DNA of 64,000 nucleotides from a virus: the IMG/VR virus record IMGVR_UViG_3300021405_000010, positions 1 to 64,000 of that record. One strand, given 5' to 3'. A program made the translations under genes and the position numbers. The first letter of the stretch is position 1. The number at the start of each line of letters is the position of its first letter. Below are positions 8,736 through 16,425 of the stretch, piece after piece. The notes below the pieces were generated by a model. That model was not told the origin of the DNA. It ran no database searches and worked only from the letters and a program-made list of their open reading frames with translations.

Positions 8736-8975
8736 TTATTTGGTAGGGGTTGAGCTTGGCAGCACAGTGGATTTCACCCCTTGGATTTCTTTCTCCAAGA
8801 TGGCCGTCTGCTGATTGACCAGGGTGCGGATATCGGCGGCTTTCTGCTCCATCAGGTTGGCTTTGGTGCCCATTACCTTTTCGATATCGACTGACTGCAG
8901 GACGTTGACGATCTGCAGAATCACCACGGCGATTCCGCCGATCACGGCGAGGGCTTGCTTGATCTGAGTGGTCAT
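8736..8975 (-). CDS. small membrane protein with one N-terminal helix
   Basis: A 79-residue protein with a single hydrophobic helix at residues 8-27 (ALAVIGGIAVVILQIVNVLQ) followed by a helical soluble part (EKVMGTKANLMEQKAADIRTL). The ATG at 8975 is chosen because it makes a 4-base ATGA overlap with the upstream gene; a longer in-frame reading has no such support. The topology fits an inner-spanin or holin-accessory protein, but no family is recognised. Confidence 0.6.
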   Translation of the reverse strand: MTTQIKQALAVIGGIAVVILQIVNVLQSVDIEKVMGTKANLMEQKAADIRTLVNQQTAILEKEIQGVKSTVLPSSTPTK

Positions 8976-9592
8976 GCCTTCCAACAATGGGGTGGGGGAG
9001 GTTGTTCTGAAGTGGAATGGGTATCGGTGAGCCAGACGGCGACCTCGTTTAAGTGGCCGTAGAGGCGGCACATGAAAAGCCGCCGGTCCAAGGGCGTATA
9101 GAGTGATCCCTTGGCCTGCTGGATCCGGACCAGGATGTTGTCGTTGCAGGGGGCGCACGGAGTGGACCAGCGGACGTTCTGAGGGCACTGGACGCAAACT
9201 TGAGCCCGGTGCCCGGCCAGGGCGTAATCGACATGCTCGACCCGGGCATGGCCCAGCTGGGCTATCCACGCTCCGGCCCGGTCGATGGGACGGCTGTAAT
9301 CAGGCCGGTTTCCGATCCCCGGCGTAACGGCTGGCGGGGACCAGCTGTCGGCACAGTTCTGGCGGAAGTTGGCGCACAGATAGGTCTTCAAATCCGCGCG
9401 CACCGATTGGATGTTGGCGCTCGGGGCCCCGCATAATTCCAGGTGCCGTAAGCGGAAATCGAGGATGTTGGAGAGAAGCTCCTCGAAACTGTAAGCCGTG
9501 ATCTTGACCGACTGGCCGGTGCCCAGAGCTTGGGGGTAATGCCAGCCGCCCGGCATGACCACGGACGTAACGATGCCGTACTCGACAGACAA
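8972..9592 (-). CDS. conserved Cys-rich phage protein of unknown function
   Basis: A 206-residue protein. The C-terminal half holds a likely zinc-binding set (VCVQCPQN, then TPCAPCND, then FMCRLYGH). The N-terminal half contains ITAYSFEELLSNILDFR and may be a small alpha/beta domain. It lies among the terminase-portal genes, which suggests a morphogenesis or packaging role. No family is recognised with certainty. Confidence 0.55.
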   Translation of the reverse strand: MSVEYGIVTSVVMPGGWHYPQALGTGQSVKITAYSFEELLSNILDFRLRHLELCGAPSANIQSVRADLKTYLCANFRQNCADSWSPPAVTPGIGNRPDYSRPIDRAGAWIAQLGHARVEHVDYALAGHRAQVCVQCPQNVRWSTPCAPCNDNILVRIQQAKGSLYTPLDRRLFMCRLYGHLNEVAVWLTDTHSTSEQPPPPHCWKA

Positions 9593-9599
9593 AGTGATC

Positions 9600-9863
9600 T
9601 CAGATCTTTTTCTTGCTGAATGCGGGGACCGATTTCCCGGCTTTTCCGGAGCCGCTTTTGGCTGCCGGATGAGCAGGGTTGCCCTTTGCGGTGGTCTTGG
9701 TCAGGGTGGATTTCACCGGGTAATTGGCCGCCATGTGCGGCACTGCTTTACCTTTACCGGCATTGGTTGTTTTGACGTGGTCGGTAAAACCGGAGCGGGT
9801 CTTACTGCCGGTCATGATGCCGCCGCCGGTTGGTTTTTTGCTAAAGGCTGGGATCGATTTCAT
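9600..9863 (-). CDS. small Lys-rich basic protein with repeated PAFSKK ends
   Basis: An 87-residue protein starting at the ATG at 9863 (MKSIPAFSKK) and ending VPAFSKKKI. The same IPAFSKK/VPAFSKK hexapeptide sits at both termini around a Lys/Thr/Gly-rich centre (TTNAGKGKAVPH, KSTLTKTTAKG). Strong positive charge suggests nucleic-acid or capsid binding. The start is chosen because a hairpin terminator lies just upstream (9926-9957), and readings further upstream would cross it. Confidence 0.5.
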   Translation of the reverse strand: MKSIPAFSKKPTGGGIMTGSKTRSGFTDHVKTTNAGKGKAVPHMAANYPVKSTLTKTTAKGNPAHPAAKSGSGKAGKSVPAFSKKKI

Positions 9864-9925
9864 GGAGTGGATCGGAAGGACGCTAACCCGAGCTATACCC
9901 CCAAGGCGGCGTCCGTGCCAATAAC

Positions 9926-9957
9926 AAAGGCTCCGGGTGACACAACCCGGAGCCTTT
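9926..9957. terminator. perfect 13-bp stem-loop, terminator-like
   Basis: AAAGGCTCCGGGT (9926-9938) and its exact reverse complement (9945-9957) enclose a 6-base loop. It sits between the Pro-rich gene (9986-10441) and the Lys-rich gene (9600-9863), both on the minus strand. The base of the stem is A/T. No long T-run follows on either strand, so partial termination or an mRNA-end structure is possible. Confidence 0.7.
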
Positions 9958-9985
9958 CTTGCTGCTACTGGTTTGGGAGAGTTTT

Positions 9986-10441
9986 TTAAGCTGGCGGTTG
10001 TGCCGGGGGTTGTGCTGCTGACTGGTCGCTGGGCGTCGGCACGTTGCCTGTCGGTATCCCAACGACAATCCATCCAGTTACCGGAGTCCATGCTGTCTTC
10101 CAATCAACTGGTCGGCTATCAGGTGCTGGTAGAGTTGGAGGAAGATCGGGCGGCAAGACAATTGGATGCGACGGGATCGGAGCCTGTCCTTCAGGCGGAT
10201 TGGGCCAAATACCGATGTCTGGCCTGTAGATCGGATGCGATGGGTGAGCGCCCGAAGGAGGTTGCGGTGATGGGCCTCCGATGTCCGGATAAGGTGGGTT
10301 TGGTCCGGGCCAGATTCCTGGAGGCTGTCCGCCGGGGGCAATAGGATGCGTAGGAATTGGGCCGCCGGGCATGGGGCCGCCACCTACTCCAACGTCGGAA
10401 TAGGTGAGGACGCCTTGGAAAGTTACGGGGATAGATGCCAT
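9986..10441 (-). CDS. Pro/Gly-rich small phage protein next to terminase
   Basis: A 151-residue protein with a short N-terminal strand-like part (MASIPVTFQGVLTYSDVG). About 90 residues of PGGPIPTHPI / PSHPI repeats follow, then a compact tail (WKTAWTPVTGWIVVGIPTG). The HPI-containing units recur roughly every 25-30 residues (THPIAPGG, SHPIYRPD, SHPIVLPP). The composition fits an extended linker or virion decoration protein. No enzyme motif is seen. It lies between terminase and portal in the packaging operon. Confidence 0.6.
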   Translation of the reverse strand: MASIPVTFQGVLTYSDVGVGGGPMPGGPIPTHPIAPGGQPPGIWPGPNPPYPDIGGPSPQPPSGAHPSHPIYRPDIGIWPNPPEGQAPIPSHPIVLPPDLPPTLPAPDSRPVDWKTAWTPVTGWIVVGIPTGNVPTPSDQSAAQPPAQPPA

Positions 10442-10486
10442 TTGAGATTCTCGCTTTCTGGTTGGTTGGGTTGAAAGACAGTCCTC

Positions 10487-12304
10487 TCAGAGGTCTTGAC
10501 TGAAGTCAATATAAGCCGTGCGTTCTCGTGGTCCGATATTGCCATCCGGGCCTTTAAATCTCGGAGCCTTGTTAGAGCCCAGCATCGAGGCTTTTTCGGG
10601 CCCGTTTAAGGCCGCGCCGTGCACCATCTGGACCATGGCATCCGCGATATCCGGGCTCCAGCCCAGGCGCTTCTTAAACTCTTTCTTGGGCTCCAGGCGG
10701 ATCCGGGGCTTTCCGCTTGGGCCCTTGGGCGCTGGCTGATACCGGCGGCCCGAAAGCTCTTTAAAAAGCTGTGAGGTCTGAATCTGGGGGTGGAACGCGA
10801 TGTGACCAAACTCCAGGAATTTGCGGACCCGGGCGTACATCTCGGTATCGATCCCGTCGTAGATCTCGACCGCATAATCGTGGTCGTCGGCCAGGATCTT
10901 GCGGTTCCCGGCTTCCGCGCCCCACTGGATGCCGCGCACCGAGCCGCTCCACTGCTCCATCAAGGCGTCATGGGTGCCGGTGCCAACCCCGGTCCGGTCA
11001 CAGGTCGTCCAGTCTGGGTTAATGTTCAAGCCTTTCAACTTGTGCTCGATCGAGTTGGCCAGGGCGATCGTTTTCTCTTTGGGCATCTCGAAATACTGGT
11101 CGCACTGGATGGTGTAGCGGGGCTTCTGCCAGAGGACCGGCTTACCATTTAAGGGCTGAAAGCCGATCGCTTTCCCGTACCGGCCAACGAAGACGATGAT
11201 CCGGTCTCCCCCTTCAAAAGCCAGATCAATCCCGCCGCACCCGATGGTCCTCCCGCTAAACATAAACTGGCCGATCACCTCCTCCAGGAGGCTGTAGGGG
11301 ATTAGGGTGTTCTGGAGCGCCGTGAGCGGGTACATGCCCCTGCCAAAGGTTAGATACTTCGGGCTCTGCCCACCCAGCTCCAGGGCGAACTTCTGGTAGC
11401 CATCCCAGGTTAAAAAACCCGGGAAAACCAGTTTGCGCTCGATCACGTTTTCGCAATCGGTCCCGTCTAGGCGTAACACATTCCACCTTTCACTCGAGAC
11501 CCACTCTTTATCCTTATCCAGGTTGACGGTGGTCCAGCCGTTGACCGGTTCGGCCAGCTGGGCCAGCTTCGAGGTGACATCCCGAGGGTTAGTCGCGCAC
11601 ATGACCTTGACCGCTTCCGCGCCCCAAGCTGATGCCAGGAGGTTGCTAACGCCTTCCCAAACGCCTGAAGGAATTTCTTCCGCTTCGTCCAGTACGGCGC
11701 GTACCCGCGACATGGATCCAAAAAGAGGGTGGGCGTTGTTCCGAGGTACGGGATGAAAACCTTGTAGTACACCTCGTCCATCCTCACCTTGTGGGATGGC
11801 GACCAGTGTGATTGCCGAATGTCGATCCTTTGGATTGAGACCGACAAATCCGTCCATACTGAGACCCGGTAAGGGGATAATAGCGGCCTTATAGAGGCGT
11901 TGGAGCGTCGAAAAGCTCTGGCTCTTCGCATGGCCGCCGGTCGTACTGATGATCTTGATTTCGGTGTACTCGGGGTCGCGGATCCAGTCGAGCAGGACAT
12001 AGCAAATCAGGCTGTAGGTTTTACCCATCGCCGCCGCGCCTAAGACGATCAGGTTCTGGGTGGTCCTGGCAGTGTGGAGGAGCTGCTGGACGGCGCGGGG
12101 CCCGGCATTAAAGAGCTTGTCTCCCCAGATTAGGAGTCCCGCCAAGCCGTAACGTTCGGTGTCCAGTAACCGCTTAATCAAGAACCAGATCCAGGTCCGG
12201 GCCTGATCGGGGTGCTGGACGGAAGGGTCGTACACGCTGACCGCGCGAACGACCTCCTCGTCAGTGCCCTCCCCGCAATCACGCCTGAACTTTACGAGAT
12301 CCAC
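10487..12304 (-). CDS. terminase large subunit (packaging ATPase/nuclease)
   Basis: A 605-residue protein with both TerL domains. ATPase: a Walker A variant GAAAMGKT (residues 89-96), Walker B plus catalytic acid VRAVLDEAEEIP (about 201-212) and a coupling motif CATNP (236-240). Nuclease: an RNase H-like first acid in CGGIDLAFEGGD (D360), a second in WTTCDRTGVGTG (D436) and a late SPDIADAMVQMVHG helix. It translocates DNA through the portal and cuts the concatemer. The Walker A loop has Ala in place of the usual Gly/Ser positions, as is common in phage terminases. The start overlaps the end of the PEP-CTERM-like gene. Confidence 0.9.
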   Translation of the reverse strand: MDLVKFRRDCGEGTDEEVVRAVSVYDPSVQHPDQARTWIWFLIKRLLDTERYGLAGLLIWGDKLFNAGPRAVQQLLHTARTTQNLIVLGAAAMGKTYSLICYVLLDWIRDPEYTEIKIISTTGGHAKSQSFSTLQRLYKAAIIPLPGLSMDGFVGLNPKDRHSAITLVAIPQGEDGRGVLQGFHPVPRNNAHPLFGSMSRVRAVLDEAEEIPSGVWEGVSNLLASAWGAEAVKVMCATNPRDVTSKLAQLAEPVNGWTTVNLDKDKEWVSSERWNVLRLDGTDCENVIERKLVFPGFLTWDGYQKFALELGGQSPKYLTFGRGMYPLTALQNTLIPYSLLEEVIGQFMFSGRTIGCGGIDLAFEGGDRIIVFVGRYGKAIGFQPLNGKPVLWQKPRYTIQCDQYFEMPKEKTIALANSIEHKLKGLNINPDWTTCDRTGVGTGTHDALMEQWSGSVRGIQWGAEAGNRKILADDHDYAVEIYDGIDTEMYARVRKFLEFGHIAFHPQIQTSQLFKELSGRRYQPAPKGPSGKPRIRLEPKKEFKKRLGWSPDIADAMVQMVHGAALNGPEKASMLGSNKAPRFKGPDGNIGPRERTAYIDFSQDL

Positions 12305-12539
12305 GGCGTTTAAGTTCCCAGGCCGCCGCGCCCACTAGGAACATCGCTCCCAGGATGAGTGCAGGGTTGGCCTCGGGTACGACCGGCGGAACTTTAGAGG
12401 TGATGTAATTACCGATCGAGCGTTCGTACTCGTAAGTACCCAGGCCCGGAGGGTAACCATGAAAGGTGAGACAATTTTGTTCGGCTTTGACCGTCATGGT
12501 CAAAACACACATTAGTGCTGCTACGGTTAGTTGCTTCAT
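12279..12539 (-). CDS. exported protein with PEP-CTERM-like sorting signal
   Basis: An 86-residue protein. The N-terminus (MKQLTVAALMCVLTMTVKAEQ) is a signal peptide with a likely cleavage after VKA. The C-terminus reads VPEANPALILGAMFLVGAAAWELKRRG: a VPE-type motif, a single hydrophobic helix and a basic tail, which is the tripartite plan of PEP-CTERM signals processed by exosortase in Gram-negative bacteria. Only about 35 residues lie between the two signals. It lies immediately upstream of the terminase and downstream of the secreted beta-helix gene. The AACGTTGAGCAT operator-like motif (12540-12550) abuts the start codon. Function unknown; a surface or biofilm-matrix effect on the host is inferred. 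Confidence 0.65.
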   Translation of the reverse strand: MKQLTVAALMCVLTMTVKAEQNCLTFHGYPPGLGTYEYERSIGNYITSKVPPVVPEANPALILGAMFLVGAAAWELKRRGSRKVQA

Positions 12540-12655
12540 ACGTTGAGCATGAAATACGGATTATCAACGTTCATCTTTAGGACGAAGTGCCTCTACTACG
12601 AGCCGGGCGGCTTCCAGATCAAGAAAATAAGCCACCGTGATCCCCAGCCGGTCGA

Positions 12656-13039
12656 CTACAACATGGAGTCGCTCAAATCGATTTCGACCTCCTGGGGCTT
12701 TGACGAGGAGGGGGTCTGTTTCGTAATCTTCCACTCGCCAAGGGAGTCGGAGATCAGGCCCTGGTTGAACGCTTCTGAGACCACTCGGCGCAGGGCGATC
12801 ACCACCGCTTCCTTCAGGCAGTACCGTTGGGTCTGCCGGAGTCGTTCCACGCCGCGCCCCTGTGCGTCGAGATGCTTGGTCGTTGTGTTGATCTGATAGC
12901 ACTCGGTAAGCTCCAGCATCTCGAGTTCGTTCGCCAGGACGATCCGGATCTGATCAGCCTCCCGATAGATCGAGAGGCTTAAATTAGCGCACAGCTGGGC
13001 TGTTACTGGTCTGGGGTCGGGGGATTGGCTTTGATCCAT
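12656..13039 (-). CDS. small hypothetical protein, helical
   Basis: A 127-residue protein from the ATG at 13039 (an in-frame GTG at 13060 is an alternative). It has a strand-helix start (QLCANLSLSIYREADQIRIVLANELEMLEL) and a basic central helix (RYCLKEAVVIALRRVVSEAFNQGL), then an acidic end (EVEIDLSDSML). Its 5' end overlaps the 3' end of the beta-helix gene by about 37 bases. No family is recognised. The charged, helical composition would suit a regulatory or DNA-binding role. Confidence 0.55.
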   Translation of the reverse strand: MDQSQSPDPRPVTAQLCANLSLSIYREADQIRIVLANELEMLELTECYQINTTTKHLDAQGRGVERLRQTQRYCLKEAVVIALRRVVSEAFNQGLISDSLGEWKITKQTPSSSKPQEVEIDLSDSML

Positions 13040-14541
13040 TCGGTTTGTTTGTCCAGCCACTGCCGGTAGGTCGCCCCTGACGGAGTGGGACTCGGCGTCG
13101 GGTTTGGTGTCGGAGTGGGCGTGGGAGTTGGTTTAGGCGTTGGCGTTGGCGTCGGCGTCGGGTTTGGTGTCGGCACCGGAGTTGGAGTTGGCGGGGGTGT
13201 CGGTGTGGGTGCAGCGCCACCATTGTAAGCGTAGGCACCGATGTCCCACGGGCTTTTGCGCGTCACTCCTTCGATATCCGTCGTAAAAGAGCTTGAGAGA
13301 TCGACGCCTTTACCCACTGCCGGTGAACCCGATGTCAGATCGAAATCATTGGCACCGACAAACTTTGGATCGACGTTTTCCAGGTTGTGGTCAATCACCA
13401 GGGTGGCCGCCCCGCCCACCGTGTAAATCGTAGTCATCCAATTCCAGATGATGTTGTTGCGGATGGTCGCCGTGGTGCCGGGAATGTTGCCGGTGTACTG
13501 GCGAATGCCTAAGCCGCCCTGGGATGAGTTGGTGCAGACGATGGTGTTGTTGTAGACGTAGGGCTGGTTGCAGGAGGGGAAGATGCAGCCGTTACTCGCC
13601 CCGCCGGTCGTCGCCACGCAAAGGTTGTTGTAGATCAGCACGCCTTCCATCCCGACTGAAACGCTCCCGCTCTCATTGGCCGAGACGTAGATAAAGGCCG
13701 TCGAGTGCGCTCCGGCATCGCCGTGGACGTAGTTGTTGTAGATTCGGAGGTTAGTGACTTTCGAGCCGGGCTGGGCCGCCCAGATGTACATCCCGTTGTG
13801 ATGGTTGTTATTGGGCGGGTCATCCCAGATCGTCCCCGGCATCGAGATGTCGTTGTCGTGGATCTTGAAATTGTCGATGACAGCATTGGCACCGCCCGAG
13901 CCAGAGCCAATCCCCCAGTTGACGTCACTGATCGTGTTGTGATCCAGCTCGATGTTGGAGGAGGCCGGGGTGATTGAATAGGTGTAAAAGATACCCGCAC
14001 CCGCGCTGGCCAGGACGCAATCATGCACATGGAAATTGCTCCCGTAGGACAGACTCACCGCCGTCCCGGCGCTGTTGGCCGTATCGGCTACCGTGGTCTT
14101 CTTGTACATGTTGGTGATCTTGAGATTCTTGACCTCGAGATTATTCTGCTGCGAGACCGCGATCCCGTGCGAGCTGACTCCGCTGGTCGTATTCTGGCCG
14201 GTCGCCGTGATCAGGCCGTTCTGGCCCCCGTCGATCACCACAAAGGAGCCGCCCACTGTGATGGCGGCCTTGTTCCAGTGATCGGCGGTCATGTTGGCTC
14301 CAGGCTCAAAAAGCAAGGTAACGGGGCTCGAGCTGGATCCCGATCCGTTGATCGTGATGCTGGAGGTGATGGTGCCCACCAAGTGATTGACAGTGCCAGC
14401 TGTCCACTGAGCGCCGGAGACGGCTTTGCAGTTGCTGGCGCTGGATCCCGAACCATTCCCAGTCGCAGACTGGGCCAGATAGACATCAGCCGCGATCAAG
14501 CGGCTGGCAAAGAGGAGTAAGCAGAGAAGGGGTAATCTCAT
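13003..14541 (-). CDS. secreted right-handed beta-helix protein, paralogue of the phage tailspike
   Basis: A 512-residue protein. Residues 1-18 (MRLPLLCLLLFASRLIAA) are a signal peptide. Residues 20-415 form a parallel beta-helix, seen as repeated I.N(N/T).(I/V) rungs (LRIYNNYVHGDAG, VLIYNNLCVATTG, ATIRNNIIWNW). Residues 425-485 are a (PTP)n linker, and the tail is YRQWLDKQTEWIKANPPTPDQ. The beta-helix is clearly homologous to residues 1-420 of the 1155-residue protein at 38808-42275: (I/M)PGTIWDDP, then HHNG(M/I)YIWA, match nearly exactly. That copy has no signal peptide and carries virion-type repeats. This one therefore appears to be an exported duplicate. A polysaccharide-binding or depolymerase activity is possible. 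Confidence 0.8.
   Translation of the reverse strand: MRLPLLCLLLFASRLIAADVYLAQSATGNGSGSSASNCKAVSGAQWTAGTVNHLVGTITSSITINGSGSSSSPVTLLFEPGANMTADHWNKAAITVGGSFVVIDGGQNGLITATGQNTTSGVSSHGIAVSQQNNLEVKNLKITNMYKKTTVADTANSAGTAVSLSYGSNFHVHDCVLASAGAGIFYTYSITPASSNIELDHNTISDVNWGIGSGSGGANAVIDNFKIHDNDISMPGTIWDDPPNNNHHNGMYIWAAQPGSKVTNLRIYNNYVHGDAGAHSTAFIYVSANESGSVSVGMEGVLIYNNLCVATTGGASNGCIFPSCNQPYVYNNTIVCTNSSQGGLGIRQYTGNIPGTTATIRNNIIWNWMTTIYTVGGAATLVIDHNLENVDPKFVGANDFDLTSGSPAVGKGVDLSSSFTTDIEGVTRKSPWDIGAYAYNGGAAPTPTPPPTPTPVPTPNPTPTPTPTPKPTPTPTPTPNPTPSPTPSGATYRQWLDKQTEWIKANPPTPDQ
13065..13220 (-). repeat. (Pro-Thr)n-encoding repeat tract
   Basis: Short GTTGGCGTC/GGAGTGGGC-type units repeat and encode a PTPTPTPxPTP linker of about 55 residues in the secreted beta-helix protein. 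A similar but shorter PTPTPTPTPTP tract is found in the virion protein at 61087-62835. Such tracts vary readily by slippage. Confidence 0.75.
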
Positions 14542-14580
14542 TTTATGAGGTAGAGCAGATTCTCCTGGCGTTGGCCACTC

Positions 14581-14919
14581 TCATTTCTGCCACCACGCCT
14601 TGAAGCTGTTGATCTCATCGATCGAGGGGTAAGCGCCGGTAAAGAGGAAAGCCCGGTCGTCGATGTAGAGCCATGCCGGGGGCTTCGTGTTGGTGATCTG
14701 GACCACCATAGAGACTTCCGGCGGGGCATGAACTTGCAGCCATTCGTGAACCAGTTGCTCCGGCCTCGTCGTAAAGATGACTACCGCGAACCCGTGATCG
14801 AGGCATTCGTTCAGGAAGTCGATCGCGCCGGGAAGCGGCGGATCCAAGGGTGCCATCTCGCCCTTCCAGCCGGTGTAGGCTGAAAGGACTCCATCAAAAT
14901 CAATTGCCAGCGTCTTCAT
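14581..14919 (-). CDS. HAD-superfamily phosphatase-like protein
   Basis: A 112-residue protein with the HAD motif I DFDGVLS (residues 7-13; the nucleophile would be D7 and the acid D9), motif II-like FTTRPE (about 49-54) and motif IV-like LYIDDRAF (about 84-91). The length fits a minimal HAD hydrolase, like phage or bacterial polynucleotide 3'-phosphatase-type or 5'-nucleotidase-like proteins. It sits between the beta-helix gene and a Zn-ribbon gene on the minus strand. The substrate is unknown; a nucleotide or nucleic-acid phosphate fits the replication neighbourhood. Confidence 0.8.
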   Translation of the reverse strand: MKTLAIDFDGVLSAYTGWKGEMAPLDPPLPGAIDFLNECLDHGFAVVIFTTRPEQLVHEWLQVHAPPEVSMVVQITNTKPPAWLYIDDRAFLFTGAYPSIDEINSFKAWWQK

Positions 14920-14922
14920 AAA

Positions 14923-15285
14923 TCAGAATGGTTTCGCCGGGCCCTCACTGCTGCACTTGCAGCGGCCCTCGGGGTTCCGGCTGGTGATCGGGACCTTCTT
15001 CCCGCAGTCCTCGCACTCACGCATCAGATTGCGCGCATTGGCCCAGGTGGCCCCGCAGTGGCTGCACTGGCCGTAGTAATGCCACTCATCCCCTGAGAAA
15101 GTCGGGGGGACGTTTTTGGTGATCCCGCAGGCCGGGCAGTCAAAGGAGAGGATCCGGGCCGGTATACAGAGCTTCAGGCGTCTCTCTGCTCGTTCGTCCG
15201 CTTTAAAAGCATGCTTTTTCCAGCCGTCCAGGTTCGGAGCCGCCGCCTGCGGCTCCCACCCTTCCAGGTCAAAGTCCTCACTCAT
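14923..15285 (-). CDS. zinc-ribbon protein
   Basis: A 120-residue protein with three CxxC knuckles in its second half (FDCPACGITKN, GQCSHCGATWAN, RECEDCGKKVP) followed by GRCKC. This makes two likely zinc ribbons, as seen in phage replication or transcription accessory proteins. The N-terminal 45 residues are acidic then basic. It is coupled to the replisome-organiser-like gene upstream by a 4-base overlap. An AAAAGCATGCTTTT palindrome (15205-15218) lies in the coding region and encodes KHAF. Confidence 0.65.
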   Translation of the reverse strand: MSEDFDLEGWEPQAAAPNLDGWKKHAFKADERAERRLKLCIPARILSFDCPACGITKNVPPTFSGDEWHYYGQCSHCGATWANARNLMRECEDCGKKVPITSRNPEGRCKCSSEGPAKPF

Positions 15286-15740
15286 AGCTTGGCGTTCAGG
15301 AATTTGACGAATGACGTTACAAGCTTGGGCTTATCCATTGCCTCGCACCATTGCCTGAAGTCCCAGGCCGCCTTGTGGACATCGACTTTCTTGTAGGCCG
15401 GGTTCTGGGCCAGGGCCTCCAGGATCTCGTTGGTCATCAGCTCGCCCGGCTTGGGCTTGAGCGGGGCCTTCTGGCTGGGGAACCAGCCTGCCCGGGCCCA
15501 CAGGCGCACTGCTGCGGTCCAGCTGTGGATCTTGGTGCCCCTGGCCGTCTTAAAGCCCGAGACCAGCCATGTGTCGTAGAGGTACTCGGCATCGCTGTCT
15601 GGGAGCCCCAGCCGGGCTGTCTCGGCCCTGATCTCGGAAAGGGGTGGCATCCCCCGGGGCCTGTCTTCTGCCTTGGTCTCAAACTCGGTCAGGCCATCCA
15701 ACGGGCGCTGGCCTAGGTGCTTCTCTTCTTTTCTTGTCAT
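15282..15740 (-). CDS. replisome-organiser/DnaT-like C-terminal domain protein
   Basis: A 152-residue protein. Residues 35-90 (IRAETARLGLPDSDAEYLYD, then W.VSGFKTARGTKIHSWTAAVRLWARAGW) have the pattern of the C-terminal domain found in phage replication initiators and DnaT-like loaders, where a helix pair ends in a W-rich stretch. A second helical part follows (EILEALAQNPAYKKVD). The domain usually contacts single-stranded DNA and the helicase. The gene is immediately downstream of a 300-base non-coding region full of inverted repeats (15741-16038), which fits an initiator next to its origin. Confidence 0.5.
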   Translation of the reverse strand: MTRKEEKHLGQRPLDGLTEFETKAEDRPRGMPPLSEIRAETARLGLPDSDAEYLYDTWLVSGFKTARGTKIHSWTAAVRLWARAGWFPSQKAPLKPKPGELMTNEILEALAQNPAYKKVDVHKAAWDFRQWCEAMDKPKLVTSFVKFLNAKL

Positions 15741-16038
15741 ACGTCTTTTCTTAGATCCTTATCTGTCAGGAGGAATCCTCGCTTCGCTCGGAATATGTCA
15801 GGACACTGTCCTGATTAGGAAACAATAACCCCCCTACCCCCCTTGGAACTACAGAGAGGTAGCAGGGCTATTGTTTCCCAACAAGACAGACCGTCCTGCA
15901 TACGGAAATTCACGAGTACAACCCGAAACTTCCCCGTGATAAAGGACCTTCATGAAAACAAAAAGGGCTGGGCAGGTCAAACAAAGAAATCCTTTATCAG
16001 GGGAAATTTCCAAGAGGTGACCAGCCAGCCTGATTCAT
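15741..16038. other. non-coding region with stacked inverted repeats, candidate replication origin/control region
   Basis: No credible gene lies here. It holds three inverted repeats. The first is an operator-like perfect dyad TCAGGACA-C-TGTCCTGA (15798-15814). The second is GGAAACAATA (15818-15827) with its complement (15869-15878) flanking a C-rich run. The third is a larger imperfect repeat CTTCCCCGTGATAAAGGA (15929-15946) against 15990-16007. A TCCTGATTAGGA motif related to those near other early promoters overlaps the first dyad. It lies upstream of the replisome-organiser-like gene. Confidence 0.45.
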
Positions 16039-16425
16039 TTATTCGCTTTTTGGTTTAAAAGTCAAGCTCTGGACCAGCTTGATCGCTTCGTCGGCGGAGT
16101 AGACGATGAAGTAAGGGATCCCCTGATTCTCCAGCCGCTCTTTAAAATCCTTCTGGACTTCGGTCAGGGGGTTGGGGGCGCGCTTGAATTCGATCCAGAA
16201 GGTGATCGTCTCGGCACCCACCACAAAGTCGGGGCACCCCAGGCTGGCCTTGGTCTTGTGCGCGGTCGAGTGCCAGACGAAGGGGTAGAGGTGGAGCAGG
16301 CACCAGTTGGCGAACTGGCGTTGCTCCTCTCTTTCAAGCTTGTCCGTTACCGGCGGCGGGTGCGGATCAGTCTCGAAGCTGGGGCGTACTTCGGGCCCGT
16401 ATCTTTTTTGGTCTTCTTGGCTCAT
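16039..16425 (-). CDS. VRR-NUC-domain nuclease
   Basis: About 128 residues from the ATG at 16425; longer starts at 16470 and 16509 are also open. The VRR-NUC core is clear: an N-terminal helix EREEQRQFANWCLLHLYPFV, the catalytic strand GCPDFVVGAETITFWIEFKRAPNPLTEVQ (PD..ExK, roughly two-thirds along) and ENQGIPYFIVYSADEA. VRR-NUC proteins are PD-(D/E)XK nucleases acting on branched DNA in phages and in FAN1. It follows a small helical protein, a micro-peptide and the helicase in one operon. It might supply the nuclease partner for the Bet protein, since no YqaJ-type exonuclease is seen. Confidence 0.8.
   Translation of the reverse strand: MSQEDQKRYGPEVRPSFETDPHPPPVTDKLEREEQRQFANWCLLHLYPFVWHSTAHKTKASLGCPDFVVGAETITFWIEFKRAPNPLTEVQKDFKERLENQGIPYFIVYSADEAIKLVQSLTFKPKSE

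Noticed and set aside
12564-12902. Minus frame of 112 codons
   Set aside because: It overlaps the better-supported gene at 12656-13039 in another frame. Only its last 35 residues look protein-like, and it lacks a credible start there.
15843-16058. Plus frame of 71 codons in the candidate origin region
   Set aside because: Composition looks random, no ribosome-binding site, and it runs against all neighbours through inverted repeats.
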